DNA of 64,000 bases from MGBC114079 sp964531385 (GCA_964531385.1 CAZHGC010000003.1:1-64000); one strand, 5' to 3'; shown: positions 1-9,034, numbered from the stretch's first letter. The notes: generated from the sequence alone by a model not told the origin. Numbers and translations: made by a program.

Positions 1-87
1 TGCTATGATTTTTTTGTTTTTTTTAGTGTCCTATTTGATTATACAATCAACCATTATAAGAAATTTGAAAAAAATTAAGAAAATGTA

Positions 88-116
88 TTGACAAATGATT
101 TGTGGTGTGGTATCAT
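88..116 (+). promoter_or_regulatory. Sigma-A promoter of the infC operon
   Basis: TTGACA at 88-93 and TATCAT at 111-116 are separated by 17 bases, a near-consensus vegetative promoter. Transcription would start near 123, giving a leader of about 150 bases before infC. Confidence 0.8.
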
Positions 117-257
117 TTCTAATTGTGAAGAAGAAGCTTATTTCTCACCTTACGGCAAACGCTTTGAGGTTATTTATTTTGTTTCATGGTCGGCGTTGCC
201 GATTTATGTGTCAATTTATGAGATTATGAGCGGATTGTGTCCGCTCTTTTTATTTTT
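117..257 (+). promoter_or_regulatory. infC leader with intrinsic attenuator (L20-leader-like)
   Basis: The leader holds small hairpins (ACCT 147-150 with AGGT 167-170; TCGGC 190-194 with GCCGA 198-202). It ends in a perfect 7-bp stem, GAGCGGA 228-234 and TCCGCTC 240-246, followed by a T-rich tract at 247-257, just before the infC ribosome binding site. In Bacillus the same operon is controlled by L20 binding to the leader, which promotes premature termination. That L20 is the ligand here is inference from operon identity and layout. Confidence 0.65.
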
Positions 258-271
258 AGGAGGTGCTCGCA

Positions 272-778
272 ATTACTGAGTTAATGATTAACGAACAAAT
301 AAGGGATAAAGAAATCCGCTTAATAGGCGACCAGGGAGAACAGATTGGAATAATTTCCGCAAGAGATGCTCAAAAAATAGCAGATGAAAAACATCTTGAT
401 CTTGTTAAGATTTCTCCAAATGCAAAGCCGCCTGTTTGTAAAATTATGGATTACAGCAAATACAAATTCGACCTTGCAAAGAAAGAAAAAGAAGCACGAA
501 AGAAACAAAAAGTAATTTCTGTAAAAGAATTGCGACTATCCCCAAACATTGACACACATGATGTTGAAGTAAAAGTCAAAAAAGCGATAGAGTTTCTTAA
601 AGATGGAAATAAAGTAAAAATAAGCATTCGTTTTCGTGGTCGTGAGCTTGGAAGAACTGATGTTGCAGTTGATATAATGAATGATTTTGCACAGAAAGTT
701 TCCGAATATGGCTCTGTTGATAAACCACCGAAAATGGAGGCACGTACAATGGCGATGTTTCTTGCGCCAAAGGCTTAA
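272..778 (+). CDS. infC: Translation initiation factor IF-3
   Basis: IF3 binds the 30S subunit, prevents premature 50S joining and checks start-codon/initiator tRNA pairing. The 168-residue product has the usual two domains: an N-terminal region with INEQIRDKEIRLIG and a lysine-rich linker around residues 70-85, then a C-terminal domain ending MEARTMAMFLAPK. The start chosen is ATT at 272, eight bases after AGGAGG (258-263). A GTG at 263 overlaps the Shine-Dalgarno and the first ATG (284) is 20 bases from it. AUU starts are known for infC in other bacteria, where they let IF3 repress its own translation. rpmI follows after 22 bases. Confidence 0.95.
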   Translation: MTELMINEQIRDKEIRLIGDQGEQIGIISARDAQKIADEKHLDLVKISPNAKPPVCKIMDYSKYKFDLAKKEKEARKKQKVISVKELRLSPNIDTHDVEVKVKKAIEFLKDGNKVKISIRFRGRELGRTDVAVDIMNDFAQKVSEYGSVDKPPKMEARTMAMFLAPKA

Positions 779-800
779 ATAATTAAAGGAGGAAATACAA

Positions 801-998
801 ATGCCTAAATTAAAAACAAAGAAAGCAGTTGCAAAACGTGTAAGTATTACAGGTACAGGAAAATTAAAAAAGACTAAAGCAAATAAACAGCACATATTGA
901 CAAAAAAGAGTCCTAAAAGAAAAAGAGATTTAAGAAAATCTGACCTTGTAGATTCATCAAACTTGAAACAAATGAAAAGAGTATTACCATACATCTAA
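801..998 (+). CDS. rpmI: 50S ribosomal protein L35
   Basis: A 65-residue, very basic protein beginning MPKLKTKKAVAKR, the L35 signature, with the conserved KANKQHILTKKSPKRKR core. It is a structural component of the large subunit. The start is preceded by AAGGAGG (786-792). It sits between infC and rplT in the classic order, with short gaps on both sides, and is presumably co-transcribed and under the leader control upstream of infC. Confidence 0.97.
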   Translation: MPKLKTKKAVAKRVSITGTGKLKKTKANKQHILTKKSPKRKRDLRKSDLVDSSNLKQMKRVLPYI

Positions 999-1020
999 TT
1001 AATTAAGGAGGACTTTTAAA

Positions 1021-1374
1021 ATGGCAAGAGTAAAAGGTGCTTTAAACGCACGTAAAAGACATAAAAAAGTGTTAAAAATGGCAAAAGGCTTTAGAGGAGC
1101 AAGAAGCAAACAATACAGAGTTGCAAAACAATCTGTAATGAAAGCTATGGCTCACGCTTTCGCCGGAAGAAAACAAACAAAAAGAGAATATAGAAGACTT
1201 TGGATTGTTAGAATTAATGCTGCTGCAAGAATTAACGGTTTGTCATACAGCAAATTTATGAATGGTCTTAAAGTTGCCGGAGTTAACATTAACAGAAAAA
1301 TGCTCGCTGAATTGGCAGTTAATGATGCTCCTGCATTTGCAAAGCTTGTTGATACAGCAAAAGCAAACATCTAA
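1021..1374 (+). CDS. rplT: 50S ribosomal protein L20
   Basis: A 117-residue basic protein starting MARVKGALNARKRHKKVLK, typical of L20 in length and sequence. It binds 23S rRNA early in large-subunit assembly and is the known repressor of this operon in Bacillus and Escherichia. The start follows AAGGAGG at 1006-1012. It is the last gene of the operon; an intrinsic terminator begins seven bases after the stop codon. Confidence 0.97.
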   Translation: MARVKGALNARKRHKKVLKMAKGFRGARSKQYRVAKQSVMKAMAHAFAGRKQTKREYRRLWIVRINAAARINGLSYSKFMNGLKVAGVNINRKMLAELAVNDAPAFAKLVDTAKANI

Positions 1375-1380
1375 TAAAAT

Positions 1381-1425
1381 AAAAGGTGCTGTTAAAATTA
1401 AACTCATTTTACAGCACCTTTTGTA
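1381..1425 (+). terminator. Intrinsic terminator after rplT
   Basis: AAAAGGTGCTGT (1381-1392) pairs with ACAGCACCTTTT (1411-1422). The terminal T run is part of the stem. It ends the infC-rpmI-rplT transcript. Confidence 0.85.
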
Positions 1426-1464
1426 GTTGTTTAAAAGCCGAAAATTTATGGGGTTTTATAAATT

Positions 1465-1935
1465 TCAGCTTCCTTTTTTTCCTTTTAAAACATTAATAAC
1501 TTTAACATTTTTTTCTTTTGCATAGACAACAGCGTTATATGCTCCGCCTTCTTCTTTGTAAACTCCCGAAATGATAAATCTTGCGTTTTCAACTATGTAT
1601 TCATTTCTTTTTGGGATTGCATCTGAATAGTTTTCGGCACCGACATTTGGAATGACAATTTCATCATATAACGGAATTCTGTCTTTGAATATTTTCAAAA
1701 ATGGATAATCCAAATATGGGGCAACGAGTTTTAATTTTATAAAAGGATATTTAATTTTAAGCTCTCGAACAATTCCTTCACAAATGAGGTCGAAATTTCC
1801 CATGCCACCACTTAAAAAAACAATAATTCCCTTTTCTTTAATTAAATATTCGAAAATTTCTTGGAGATAATCTTTATATTCAAGTTTGTTAAAATCTCTG
1901 TGCCCGAAAAATGCACAAACTTCTTTTTTGCTCAT
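1465..1935 (-). CDS. SLOG-family protein (DUF1273/YpsA-like)
   Basis: The 156-residue protein opens with a beta strand and FFGHRDF (residues 9-15) and has LSGGMGNFD near residue 42. This fits the Rossmann-like SLOG nucleotide-ligand-binding family related to YpsA. No catalytic activity can be assigned. Towards the C-terminus, FIISGVYKEEGGAYNAVVYA fits the same fold. The ATG start follows GAGGGAATTTT. It lies 18 bases downstream of the glycosyltransferase on the same strand, so the two are probably co-transcribed. The role is unknown; family members are thought to sense small nucleotides. Confidence 0.8.
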   Translation of the reverse strand: MSKKEVCAFFGHRDFNKLEYKDYLQEIFEYLIKEKGIIVFLSGGMGNFDLICEGIVRELKIKYPFIKLKLVAPYLDYPFLKIFKDRIPLYDEIVIPNVGAENYSDAIPKRNEYIVENARFIISGVYKEEGGAYNAVVYAKEKNVKVINVLKGKKGS

Positions 1936-1953
1936 AAAATTCCCTCACAAATA

Positions 1954-3054
1954 TTAAAATGTTTTTAAATATGCCGTTTTTATTCTTTTCATTTCATCAA
2001 CAGTTAAAACTCTTGGGATTTCAAGGAGCTTTAAAAGGAGTTTTTCTCTTTCGTTACATTCTGAAATTCTTGGGTTTTTCATAAAATTTGGAAAATACAA
2101 ATACATTTTTTCTTTCATAAAACCAAAAACGTCAGGTATGAAATCAAATCTTGTGAAAATGATATAAAGTGTGTTTAAATAGAATAATTTTATAAATTCC
2201 CATTCAAGCTCGGTATACAAAGTTTCAAAAGCACCTCTTTTTTTGAATTCTTCAACTTTTAAAACTTCAATTTTGAGCCTGTCTAAATGATGTTTTGCAT
2301 TTTTTTCGGTAACGGTTGAGTTGTTGTTAATAAAATAATGATAAACAATTCTATCAACGATACATAAATTTTTTACATATAAATTTAAAATTGAACTCCA
2401 ATAATTATCTTCGTATGCTAAATTTTCAGGAAACCAAACATCATTTTCAATTATTAGGCTTTTTAAATATATTGCTGTCATGATTGAGCCGATTTCTCCT
2501 CTGAAGCCGACATCGGGTGTGTTATAGATGTAAAATCCGTTTTTTTGTTCAAATTCATAGCAAATTTCTTTTTTATCTCTTTTGTAAAATTTTTTTTGAC
2601 CAACAAAGCTTTCACGCATAAACTTTCCACGAATAACATCATATTTAAAGGACTTTGTTTTTTCAAACAAAATTTCATACATATCATCTTCAATCCAATC
2701 ATCGGAATCGACAAAACCGATGTATTCACCGTCGGCACACTGTATTCCGAGGTTTCTTGCTCCGCCTTGACGCAAATTTTTATCGTATGAAATCAGAACA
2801 ATTTCTTCAGGAAATTTTTCTTTCCATTCTTTCATTTTTTCAAACGTTTTGTCGGTTGAAGCATCGTTAATTAGAATAATTTGCAAATGTTCAAGCCCTA
2901 TTGTTTGATTTACAACAGAGTTTAAACATCTGTCGATATAATTTTCAACATTATAACAAGGAATGATTATGCTTATATAAACATTTCTTTTTTTATCGCT
3001 TTTTAAAATTTTTATTCCGTCGATGTTATCTATATTTTTTGATTTTATATCCAA
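1954..3054 (-). CDS. Family 2 glycosyltransferase
   Basis: A 366-residue GT-A fold enzyme. IIIPCYNVENYIDRCLNSV (about residues 29-47) and NDASTDKT form the nucleotide-sugar binding part, GGARNLGI follows, and VDSDDWIE carries the metal-binding D-x-D type motif. YEDNYW matches the conserved acidic acceptor-side motif of capsule or teichoic-acid type GT2 enzymes. No membrane segment is seen, so it is likely cytoplasmic or peripheral. The start is TTG at 3054, six bases after GGAGGG. Donor and acceptor cannot be told from sequence, and no other polysaccharide genes are adjacent. Confidence 0.85.
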   Translation of the reverse strand: MDIKSKNIDNIDGIKILKSDKKRNVYISIIIPCYNVENYIDRCLNSVVNQTIGLEHLQIILINDASTDKTFEKMKEWKEKFPEEIVLISYDKNLRQGGARNLGIQCADGEYIGFVDSDDWIEDDMYEILFEKTKSFKYDVIRGKFMRESFVGQKKFYKRDKKEICYEFEQKNGFYIYNTPDVGFRGEIGSIMTAIYLKSLIIENDVWFPENLAYEDNYWSSILNLYVKNLCIVDRIVYHYFINNNSTVTEKNAKHHLDRLKIEVLKVEEFKKRGAFETLYTELEWEFIKLFYLNTLYIIFTRFDFIPDVFGFMKEKMYLYFPNFMKNPRISECNEREKLLLKLLEIPRVLTVDEMKRIKTAYLKTF

Positions 3055-3086
3055 ATTAATCCCTCCTGACGAAAATATCTATTTTT

Positions 3087-3115
3087 AGAATATCATAACG
3101 ATTAAATTTTTGCAA
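3087..3115 (-). promoter_or_regulatory. Probable promoter of the glycosyltransferase / SLOG operon
   Basis: On the minus strand TTGCAA (3115-3110) is followed after 17 bases by TATTCT (3092-3087), about 33 bases upstream of the TTG start. Confidence 0.4.
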
Positions 3116-3385
3116 CAAATTAACAAAATTTAAGGAAATATCAAATATTACAAAAATAGTTTTATGTTTGAAATGTTTTTTGCGGTATATTTTTTGAAAA
3201 AACATTTTTAGGTATATTTGTACAATTTTCAAAATAATGCTTTAAATTTCTTTTAAAAGATGTTAAAATATAATTGTATTTTATAGCTTAAAATTAGAAC
3301 GTATTAAAATTTACAATTATTTGAAACAAATCTGTTTCTTTCTTTTTTATATTTATAAATTTTTTATTGTTTAAACGAGGTGATA

Positions 3386-4459
3386 ATGTCAATGAGAAAA
3401 AGCAGAGTTCGTTCGGAAAAACTTGAAGTTGGTATGATTACGGCTGCTGATGTAATCTCTATTGTTGGAACAACAATTGTAACAAAAGGAACTGTTTTGG
3501 ATTATTATAATATAGATAAAATTCGCAAATCCGGAGTTACTGCGGTTATTATTGAAGTTGATGACGAATTGCCACAGAAAAGGTCGTTTTCAAGCGTTGA
3601 AGAGGTTAAAAACAGCCCCGAATTTAAAGAATTTAAGCAAAATTTTGATGCCAGCAAAGATGAAATTAAAGTTCATTTGGATAGAATTGTTCGAACAGAT
3701 GCTGAAGTTAATATTGAGCAAATGATTTCTGAAGTTGATGTTGTTATGTCTCAAGCTTGTACAGGTATGGAAGTTTTTGAAATGCTCAACTGTATGAAAA
3801 ATGAGCTTGGAAGTGTTTATCAACATTCATTAAATGTATCTCTTATGAGTGGGGTTATTGCAAAATGGGCAAAGTTGCCCAAAGATGAGGTTGATGAAAC
3901 CATTGCAGCTGCTATTTTGCACGATATTGGTAAACTTAAAGTTCCTTATGAAATTTTAGATAACCCTGACCCGTCGGCAGAAGAACGTCGTTTTTTAAGA
4001 AAACACGCAATTTATGGGTATAACATTTTGAAAAATAAAGTTGATGATAAAATTGCTCAAGTTGCTTTGAGCCATCACGAAAGATATGACGGAAGCGGTT
4101 ATCCTATGGCACAGAAATCAATGGAAATTCCGAAACTTTCAAGGATTATTGCTATAGCCGACATATATGACGAGGCAACAAACAGAAGAACCGGAAATTT
4201 AAGAAAAAATTGTCCTTTCCATATTATAAAAAGTTTTGAAATAGACGGTTTTCAAAAATTTGATACGGAATATCTTCTTGCGTTTCTTTCGGGAATAGCC
4301 GATACATACATTGGTTATAAAGTTATGCTTTCAAACGGAAAAACAGGAACAATTGTTTTTTCGAACAAAATAAGACCTTCAAGGCCAATGGTTAAAGTTG
4401 ACAACAGATATATCGACTTGGGAAGAGAGCCATCGGTTGAAATAGTTGAAATTTTGTAA
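3386..4459 (+). CDS. HD-GYP domain protein, probable cyclic-di-GMP phosphodiesterase
   Basis: The protein (357 residues from this start) has an N-terminal adaptor region beginning MRKSRVRSEKLEVGM and a C-terminal HD-GYP domain. HDIGK supplies the metal-binding His-Asp pair, and SHHERYDGSGYP is the extended HD-GYP signature that separates this class from plain HD hydrolases. Such enzymes usually cleave cyclic di-GMP to pGpG or GMP. ATG 3386 and ATG 3392 are both possible after GAGGTGAT (3377-3384). It stands alone, facing away from the glycosyltransferase, and ends at a shared terminator with the tetR gene. No transmembrane or receiver domain is visible, so its input signal is unknown. Confidence 0.88.
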   Translation: MSMRKSRVRSEKLEVGMITAADVISIVGTTIVTKGTVLDYYNIDKIRKSGVTAVIIEVDDELPQKRSFSSVEEVKNSPEFKEFKQNFDASKDEIKVHLDRIVRTDAEVNIEQMISEVDVVMSQACTGMEVFEMLNCMKNELGSVYQHSLNVSLMSGVIAKWAKLPKDEVDETIAAAILHDIGKLKVPYEILDNPDPSAEERRFLRKHAIYGYNILKNKVDDKIAQVALSHHERYDGSGYPMAQKSMEIPKLSRIIAIADIYDEATNRRTGNLRKNCPFHIIKSFEIDGFQKFDTEYLLAFLSGIADTYIGYKVMLSNGKTGTIVFSNKIRPSRPMVKVDNRYIDLGREPSVEIVEIL

Positions 4460-4518
4460 AATGAACTGCTGTGTTGAGTTGGTGGTTTGAAATTGCTAAC
4501 AGTTAATGGCAGATGAAT

Positions 4519-4556
4519 AAAAAATGCCCCTTTTAATATGAAGGGCATTTTTTTAT
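4519..4556. terminator. Bidirectional terminator between HD-GYP gene and tetR
   Basis: AAAATGCCCCTT (4521-4532) pairs with AAGGGCATTTT (4541-4551), with an A run on the left and a T run on the right. It can serve both converging genes. Confidence 0.85.
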
Positions 4557-4567
4557 TAGAAATGAAA

Positions 4568-5134
4568 TTATTTTATAATTGGTTCGATTACCGATAAAAA
4601 ATATTCGGTTATTTGTTCGGGCGGTTCTTGCATTTTATGAGACAGCCAATAATCAACTGTTTCAACGAATGATGATGAAATATGATTTACCAAATAATCT
4701 TCAGGTAATTTTGAATTTTTTAACAAACCTGTGTCGGCATATTGTGTTAATATTAATTTTTTTAGATTGCTTTTGAAATATCTCAAGAAAATTTCGTTGT
4801 TTTGGGAAGAAAGCAATTCTAAAATGTTTCGGTCATTTTCCTGTAGATGACGGAGAAGGTGCAAAAATACGGAGTCCGGTTCACTTCCGCAGGAATAATG
4901 ATAGTGACCATGGGGAAGCCCCATTGCTGTATTGATTATATGCCCGAATAATTCTTCGCACAAATCTTTTAGCAAATAATCTTTTGTTTCAAAGTGCGAA
5001 TAAAAAGTTGTTCTTCCTATGTTTGCCGTATCGATGATTTCCTGAACGGAAATTTGGTTGTAATTCTTTTTTGAAAGAAGTATTGTGAAAGCTGAAAAAA
5101 TTGCATCTCTTGTCTTTTTTTGGCGTCTGTCCAT
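4568..5134 (-). CDS. TetR/AcrR family transcriptional regulator
   Basis: A 188-residue repressor. The N-terminal helix-turn-helix runs TRDAIFSAFTILLSKKNYN...ISVQEIIDTANIGRTTFYSHFETK (residues 8-55), with the recognition helix GRTTFYSHF. The C-terminal half is an all-helical ligand/dimer domain. The start at 5134 (MDRRQKK) has a strong GGGAGGA four bases upstream of the ATG, so I prefer it to an ATG 45 bases further up that has no good ribosome site. It is divergent from the metal ATPase gene and probably controls it; a matching palindrome lies between them. Confidence 0.88.
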   Translation of the reverse strand: MDRRQKKTRDAIFSAFTILLSKKNYNQISVQEIIDTANIGRTTFYSHFETKDYLLKDLCEELFGHIINTAMGLPHGHYHYSCGSEPDSVFLHLLRHLQENDRNILELLSSQNNEIFLRYFKSNLKKLILTQYADTGLLKNSKLPEDYLVNHISSSFVETVDYWLSHKMQEPPEQITEYFLSVIEPIIK

Positions 5135-5162
5135 TTGTTCCTCCCGAATAAATTGTTGAAAA

Positions 5163-5178
5163 TGTTCTGTAATGAACA
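5163..5178. promoter_or_regulatory. Candidate TetR operator
   Basis: TGTTCTGTAATGAACA is a 16-base palindrome with 5-bp arms (TGTTC / GAACA) in the divergent region. A related GAACAAG half-site recurs at 5240-5246. Assignment to the adjacent TetR protein is inference. Confidence 0.4.
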
Positions 5179-5311
5179 AGGTTTAGAATTTGCTCGTTGA
5201 AAATTTACGTTAATTTATTTTATAATTATTATAGATACAGAACAAGTTGTTTTATATTGCATACATTATACATTGATTTTTATTCAATGTCAACAAAGGC
5301 GAGGTGCTGTG

Positions 5312-7180
5312 ATGTTTAAAAAAATTAACGATTTTCTTGCAGGAATTCCGGCAACAATTGTTGGCGGTATGTTTTTGATTTTAAGTTTTGTTTTTTCAAA
5401 ATTTGGAATTAATTTGCCGATTGACCCAGCTTGGGCAACTGTTATTATAAGCGGAATTCCGCTTTTATATCTTGCGGTTTGGAGAAGCATTTACAACAAA
5501 GGAATTGCCAAAATTTCTTCGGCTCACTTGATTTGCATTGCGATGATTGCGGCAATTATAATTGGTGATTTGTTTGCTGCGGGCGAAGTTGCATTTATTA
5601 TGGCGATTGGTGCGATTTTGGAAGATATGACAACAAATCGTGCAAAAAAAGGTTTGAAAAAATTGATTGGGTTTGCTCCAACTCAGGGAAGGCGAGTTGT
5701 TGACGGGAAAGAAGAAATTATTGCGACAAGTGATATTTTAAAAAATGATATTTTGAGGGTTCTTCCGGGGGAAACAATACCTGTTGACGGAATTATTTTG
5801 ACGGGGGAAACATCAATTGACCAATCGGTTATGACGGGTGAGTCACTTCCTGTTGACAAAACGATTGGGGAGGAAGTTTTTTGCGGAACGATTAATTGTT
5901 TTGGTGCGATTGATATTTGTGCCACAAAAGTTGGCGAGGACAGCTCTTTACAAAAGCTTATTCGTATGGTTCAAGAGGCGGAAAACAAAAAAGCACCGAT
6001 GGCACGAATTGCTGACAAAGCGGCGAGTTGGCTTGTTCCGGCGGCGTTATTAATTGCGATTGTTTCGGGATTTTTGACAAATGACATTGTTCGTGCAGTT
6101 ACGGTTTTGGTTGTTTTTTGTCCTTGTGCTTTAATTTTGGCAACACCTACGGCAATTATGGCAGCTATTGGGCAGGCAACAAAATACGGTGTTATAATTA
6201 AATCCGGAGAAGCTCTTGAGAAAATGGGCAAAGTTGATATAATTGCTTTTGATAAAACGGGAACGCTTACATATGGAAAACCGGAAGTTTGTGATATTGT
6301 TGCATTTTCCAACGATATGAGCGAAAATGAAATTTTGGCTTTTGCGGCATCGGCTGAGACAAAAAGCGAGCACCCTCTTGGAAAAGCTATTGTTGATTTT
6401 GCAAAAAAAGAAAACATTAAATTGATGGAGTCGGCTGATTTTCGAATGACTGTTGGAAGAGGAATTTTTGCGAAAATTGACGGGAGCGGAATATTTTGCG
6501 GAAATGAAAAATACTTGAACGAATGTGGAATTGTTTTTGGAGAAAAGGAACAGAAAGCAGTTGAAAAATTTAGATTGCAAGGTAAAGCATCTATTATTGT
6601 TGCAAAAGAAAAAAGATGTGTTGGCGTTATTGCTCTTTCGGACGTTATTCGTTCGGAGGCAAAAGATGTTGTTGACAGGCTTTCAAAAATTGGTGTGGGC
6701 ACTGTTTTGCTTACAGGCGACAACAAAATGACGGCAGATTATTTTGCAAGTGAAGTTGAAATTGATGAAGTTTTTGCCGAGCTTTTGCCTGAGCAAAAAG
6801 TTGAATGTATTAACAAAATGCAAAAAAGCAACAAAAATGTTTGTATGATTGGCGACGGGGTTAATGATGCACCGGCTCTTAAAACGGCAAGCGTTGGCGT
6901 TGCTATGGGAAGTATGGGAAGTGATATTGCTGTTGAGGCGGCAGACATTGCTTTAATGGGTGATGATATTTCAAAAATTCCATATTTGAAGAGGTTGTCA
7001 AACGCAACGATTGCAACGATTAAAACAAGCATTACGTTATCTATGACCATTAATTTTATTGCTGTTACGCTGTCGGTTTGCGGTGTTCTTAACCCAACAA
7101 CGGGGGCTTTGGTTCACAATGCCGGTTCGTGTTTGGTTGTTTTGATTGCGGCGTTGTTATATGACAGAAAATTTGAATGA
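5312..7180 (+). CDS. P1B-type heavy-metal translocating ATPase
   Basis: A 622-residue integral membrane pump. The A domain carries TGESLP, the membrane metal site is CPCALILATP, the phosphorylation site is DKTGTLT, and the P domain has TGDNKMTA and GDGVNDAPAL. The N-terminus goes straight into membrane helices, with no CxxC heavy-metal-binding domain. The last membrane segment has GALVHNAGSCLVV rather than the MxxSS of classical copper pumps, so the exported ion (zinc, cadmium, copper or manganese class) is undecided. The start at 5312 follows GAGGTG (5301-5306). The divergent tetR gene suggests metal- or stress-induced expression. Confidence 0.9.
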   Translation: MFKKINDFLAGIPATIVGGMFLILSFVFSKFGINLPIDPAWATVIISGIPLLYLAVWRSIYNKGIAKISSAHLICIAMIAAIIIGDLFAAGEVAFIMAIGAILEDMTTNRAKKGLKKLIGFAPTQGRRVVDGKEEIIATSDILKNDILRVLPGETIPVDGIILTGETSIDQSVMTGESLPVDKTIGEEVFCGTINCFGAIDICATKVGEDSSLQKLIRMVQEAENKKAPMARIADKAASWLVPAALLIAIVSGFLTNDIVRAVTVLVVFCPCALILATPTAIMAAIGQATKYGVIIKSGEALEKMGKVDIIAFDKTGTLTYGKPEVCDIVAFSNDMSENEILAFAASAETKSEHPLGKAIVDFAKKENIKLMESADFRMTVGRGIFAKIDGSGIFCGNEKYLNECGIVFGEKEQKAVEKFRLQGKASIIVAKEKRCVGVIALSDVIRSEAKDVVDRLSKIGVGTVLLTGDNKMTADYFASEVEIDEVFAELLPEQKVECINKMQKSNKNVCMIGDGVNDAPALKTASVGVAMGSMGSDIAVEAADIALMGDDISKIPYLKRLSNATIATIKTSITLSMTINFIAVTLSVCGVLNPTTGALVHNAGSCLVVLIAALLYDRKFE

Positions 7181-7198
7181 GTAAATCGAAGATTGTTT

Positions 7199-7246
7199 AA
7201 AACAGCTGTTTCGAAGCTTTGAAGCCGATGAAACAGCTGTTTTTTT
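7199..7246. terminator. Bidirectional terminator after the metal ATPase
   Basis: AAAACAGCTGTTTC (7199-7212) pairs with GAAACAGCTGTTTT (7230-7243), followed by further T. It separates the ATPase gene from the converging araC-type gene. Confidence 0.85.
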
Positions 7247-8051
7247 ATTTTGCGTTTTTATTTTTATAATTTATTATGTTTGTTTTAAATTCTGACGGAG
7301 ATATTCCATAGATGTCTTTAAAAACTCGATTAAACGTTCTTATGCTGTCGAAGCCGGAAGCAAAGCATATATCGGTTAATGTTCGATTTGTTGTTCTTAT
7401 TAGAACAGAGGCGTGTTCGGCACGAATTAGCCCCAAATATGAGCGTAAATTCATTTTAAATTTTTGTGTGAAAATTCGAGATATATAATATTTGCTTAAA
7501 TTGAACGTTTTTGCAAGAGAGTCTCTTGTTATATTTTCTGTGAAGTTATTATTTATGTATTCTGTTAATTTATAGGTTATGTCTTGAACGGGAATTCTTT
7601 TGTCATTGCTTAAAATCATTGTGTTTATTAAATTTGATAATATTATGCAGGTGTAGCCGAATTTTACTTCAAAATTGTTTTCGGGGCTTATATGATTTAG
7701 GGCAAAAAAAGTTTCCTCGTTTATTTTATCTTTTTTGATTATTGGTGTGCTTGGGCGGAAATTTGAGAAGCTTGGAAAAAGCGAACCCAAAAGGTTTGGT
7801 GCACACATTATTAAAATTTCATCGGCAGTTTCATTTTCATTTTTGAAATAGGAATGGACCATATCGGGGAAAATTACAGCGGATTCGCCCTCATTTACGG
7901 AATAGGGTTTGTCTTCAACAGTTATGTGCTGGATTCCTTTGCAAACGTATATTATTTCGATATATTTGTGCATATGGCTTGGAAAAGAAACTTCGTATGT
8001 GTTATGTTTTACGGTTAAATCGGTTTTTCTGATTTCATAGAACGGCAACAT
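7245..8051 (-). CDS. AraC-family regulator with cupin sensor domain
   Basis: A 268-residue protein. Residues 1-120 form a cupin-like sensor (HKYIEIIYVCKGIQHITVEDK). The C-terminal AraC double helix-turn-helix begins near residue 170, with LAKTFNLSKYYISRIFTQKF and ICFASGFDSIRTFNRVFKDIYGISPSEFK. The start at 8051 (MLPFYEIRK) is preceded by GGAGGT; an in-frame ATG 39 bases upstream has none. Regulators of this build usually sense sugars or cell-envelope signals. It is divergent from the rhodanese-GH3-dockerin genes and is the obvious candidate to control them, though no operator was identified. Confidence 0.88.
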   Translation of the reverse strand: MLPFYEIRKTDLTVKHNTYEVSFPSHMHKYIEIIYVCKGIQHITVEDKPYSVNEGESAVIFPDMVHSYFKNENETADEILIMCAPNLLGSLFPSFSNFRPSTPIIKKDKINEETFFALNHISPENNFEVKFGYTCIILSNLINTMILSNDKRIPVQDITYKLTEYINNNFTENITRDSLAKTFNLSKYYISRIFTQKFKMNLRSYLGLIRAEHASVLIRTTNRTLTDICFASGFDSIRTFNRVFKDIYGISPSEFKTNIINYKNKNAK

Positions 8052-8191
8052 AAAATTACCTCCACACTTTTTGGCTATTATTAAATACAATCTGACTTTT
8101 ATTTTAACATTTTATTGCCTATAATTCAAGTATAAAGAAGGTTGGAAAAATGATATGGAAAGGACATTTTTGAAAGGAGGGGAAAGGTTTT

Positions 8192-9001
8192 ATGAAATTT
8201 GGAAAGTTTTTGGCTTTTACATTTGCATTTCAAATTGCAACAACGCCGTTATGTACATTTGCTTCTACGAATTTTGGAGGCGGTTATATTGGCGGAAAAA
8301 CGAGTTTTTGTCTTATAAAGGGAAAACAAATTGATACTTTACAAGAAAATGATGCTGAAAAAACGGTTTTTTGGAACGGATATGTTGTTAAACTTACAAA
8401 CGATTGGAACGGTTCGAAAATTCAATTTAGCATTAAGGGGAATGTTTGGACCGATATAGATTTGTCGGTTTTTGCCGAAAGCGATATTGAACTTTTTGGC
8501 GATGAGGTTTTTGAAATAAACGATATTGAAGTTTATGGCGACCAGCTTTATGCCGTTTGCAACGACGGAATTGTTATTATTATTACATCTTGTTCGAAAT
8601 GTTACAGACTTAAAAAGCTTACAGACTTTGATATAAACAAGATTATGTTTAACGGCTCAAATGTTGAGCTTTTTGGGAAAAACAACGAAAAATCCGTATT
8701 CCCTGTTAGTTTTGTCAGACAAAACAATATTTCTGGCGAAGAGGCTTTGAATTTGGCGGGGAATGGTGCAATTATAATTGATGTTAGAGAAAAAGAGGAA
8801 TTTTGCGAAGCTCATTTTTATAATTCAGTTAATATTCCAATTTCTCAAATTGACGAAATTTTAAAATATCCTCGGGATACAATTATTATATTTTGCTGTT
8901 TGAGCGGAGGAAGAGCCGAAAAAGCTTTGAAATTTGCTCAAGAAAAAGGATTTGTGAATGTTTATAACGTTGGAGGATATGAAAAACTTCAAGGAAATTA
9001 A
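8192..9001 (+). CDS. Secreted protein with C-terminal rhodanese domain
   Basis: A 269-residue protein with a signal peptide (MKFGKFLAFTFAFQIATTPLCTFAS) and an unrecognised middle region. The C-terminal rhodanese domain (about 178-265) has IIDVREKEEF and the active-site loop FCCLSGGR, so the catalytic cysteine is present. Rhodaneses transfer sulfane sulfur, but many extracellular ones have unknown substrates. The start follows AAAGGAGGGG (8174-8183). The GH3 gene begins 33 bases downstream, implying co-transcription. The middle region is rich in acidic strands (ELFGDEVFEINDIEVYG) and contains a CSKC motif. Confidence 0.78.
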   Translation: MKFGKFLAFTFAFQIATTPLCTFASTNFGGGYIGGKTSFCLIKGKQIDTLQENDAEKTVFWNGYVVKLTNDWNGSKIQFSIKGNVWTDIDLSVFAESDIELFGDEVFEINDIEVYGDQLYAVCNDGIVIIITSCSKCYRLKKLTDFDINKIMFNGSNVELFGKNNEKSVFPVSFVRQNNISGEEALNLAGNGAIIIDVREKEEFCEAHFYNSVNIPISQIDEILKYPRDTIIIFCCLSGGRAEKALKFAQEKGFVNVYNVGGYEKLQGN

Positions 9002-9034
9002 ATTTTGTGTGATTTTTTTAAGGAGGTTTTGATT

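Noticed and set aside
88..279. 63-codon open frame over the infC leader
   Set aside because: Overlaps the promoter and leader hairpins, has no ribosome site and no recognisable protein; treated as a chance frame.
5971..6726. Long opposite-strand open frame inside the metal ATPase gene
   Set aside because: Antisense shadow of a strongly coding frame; product is low-complexity with no family match.
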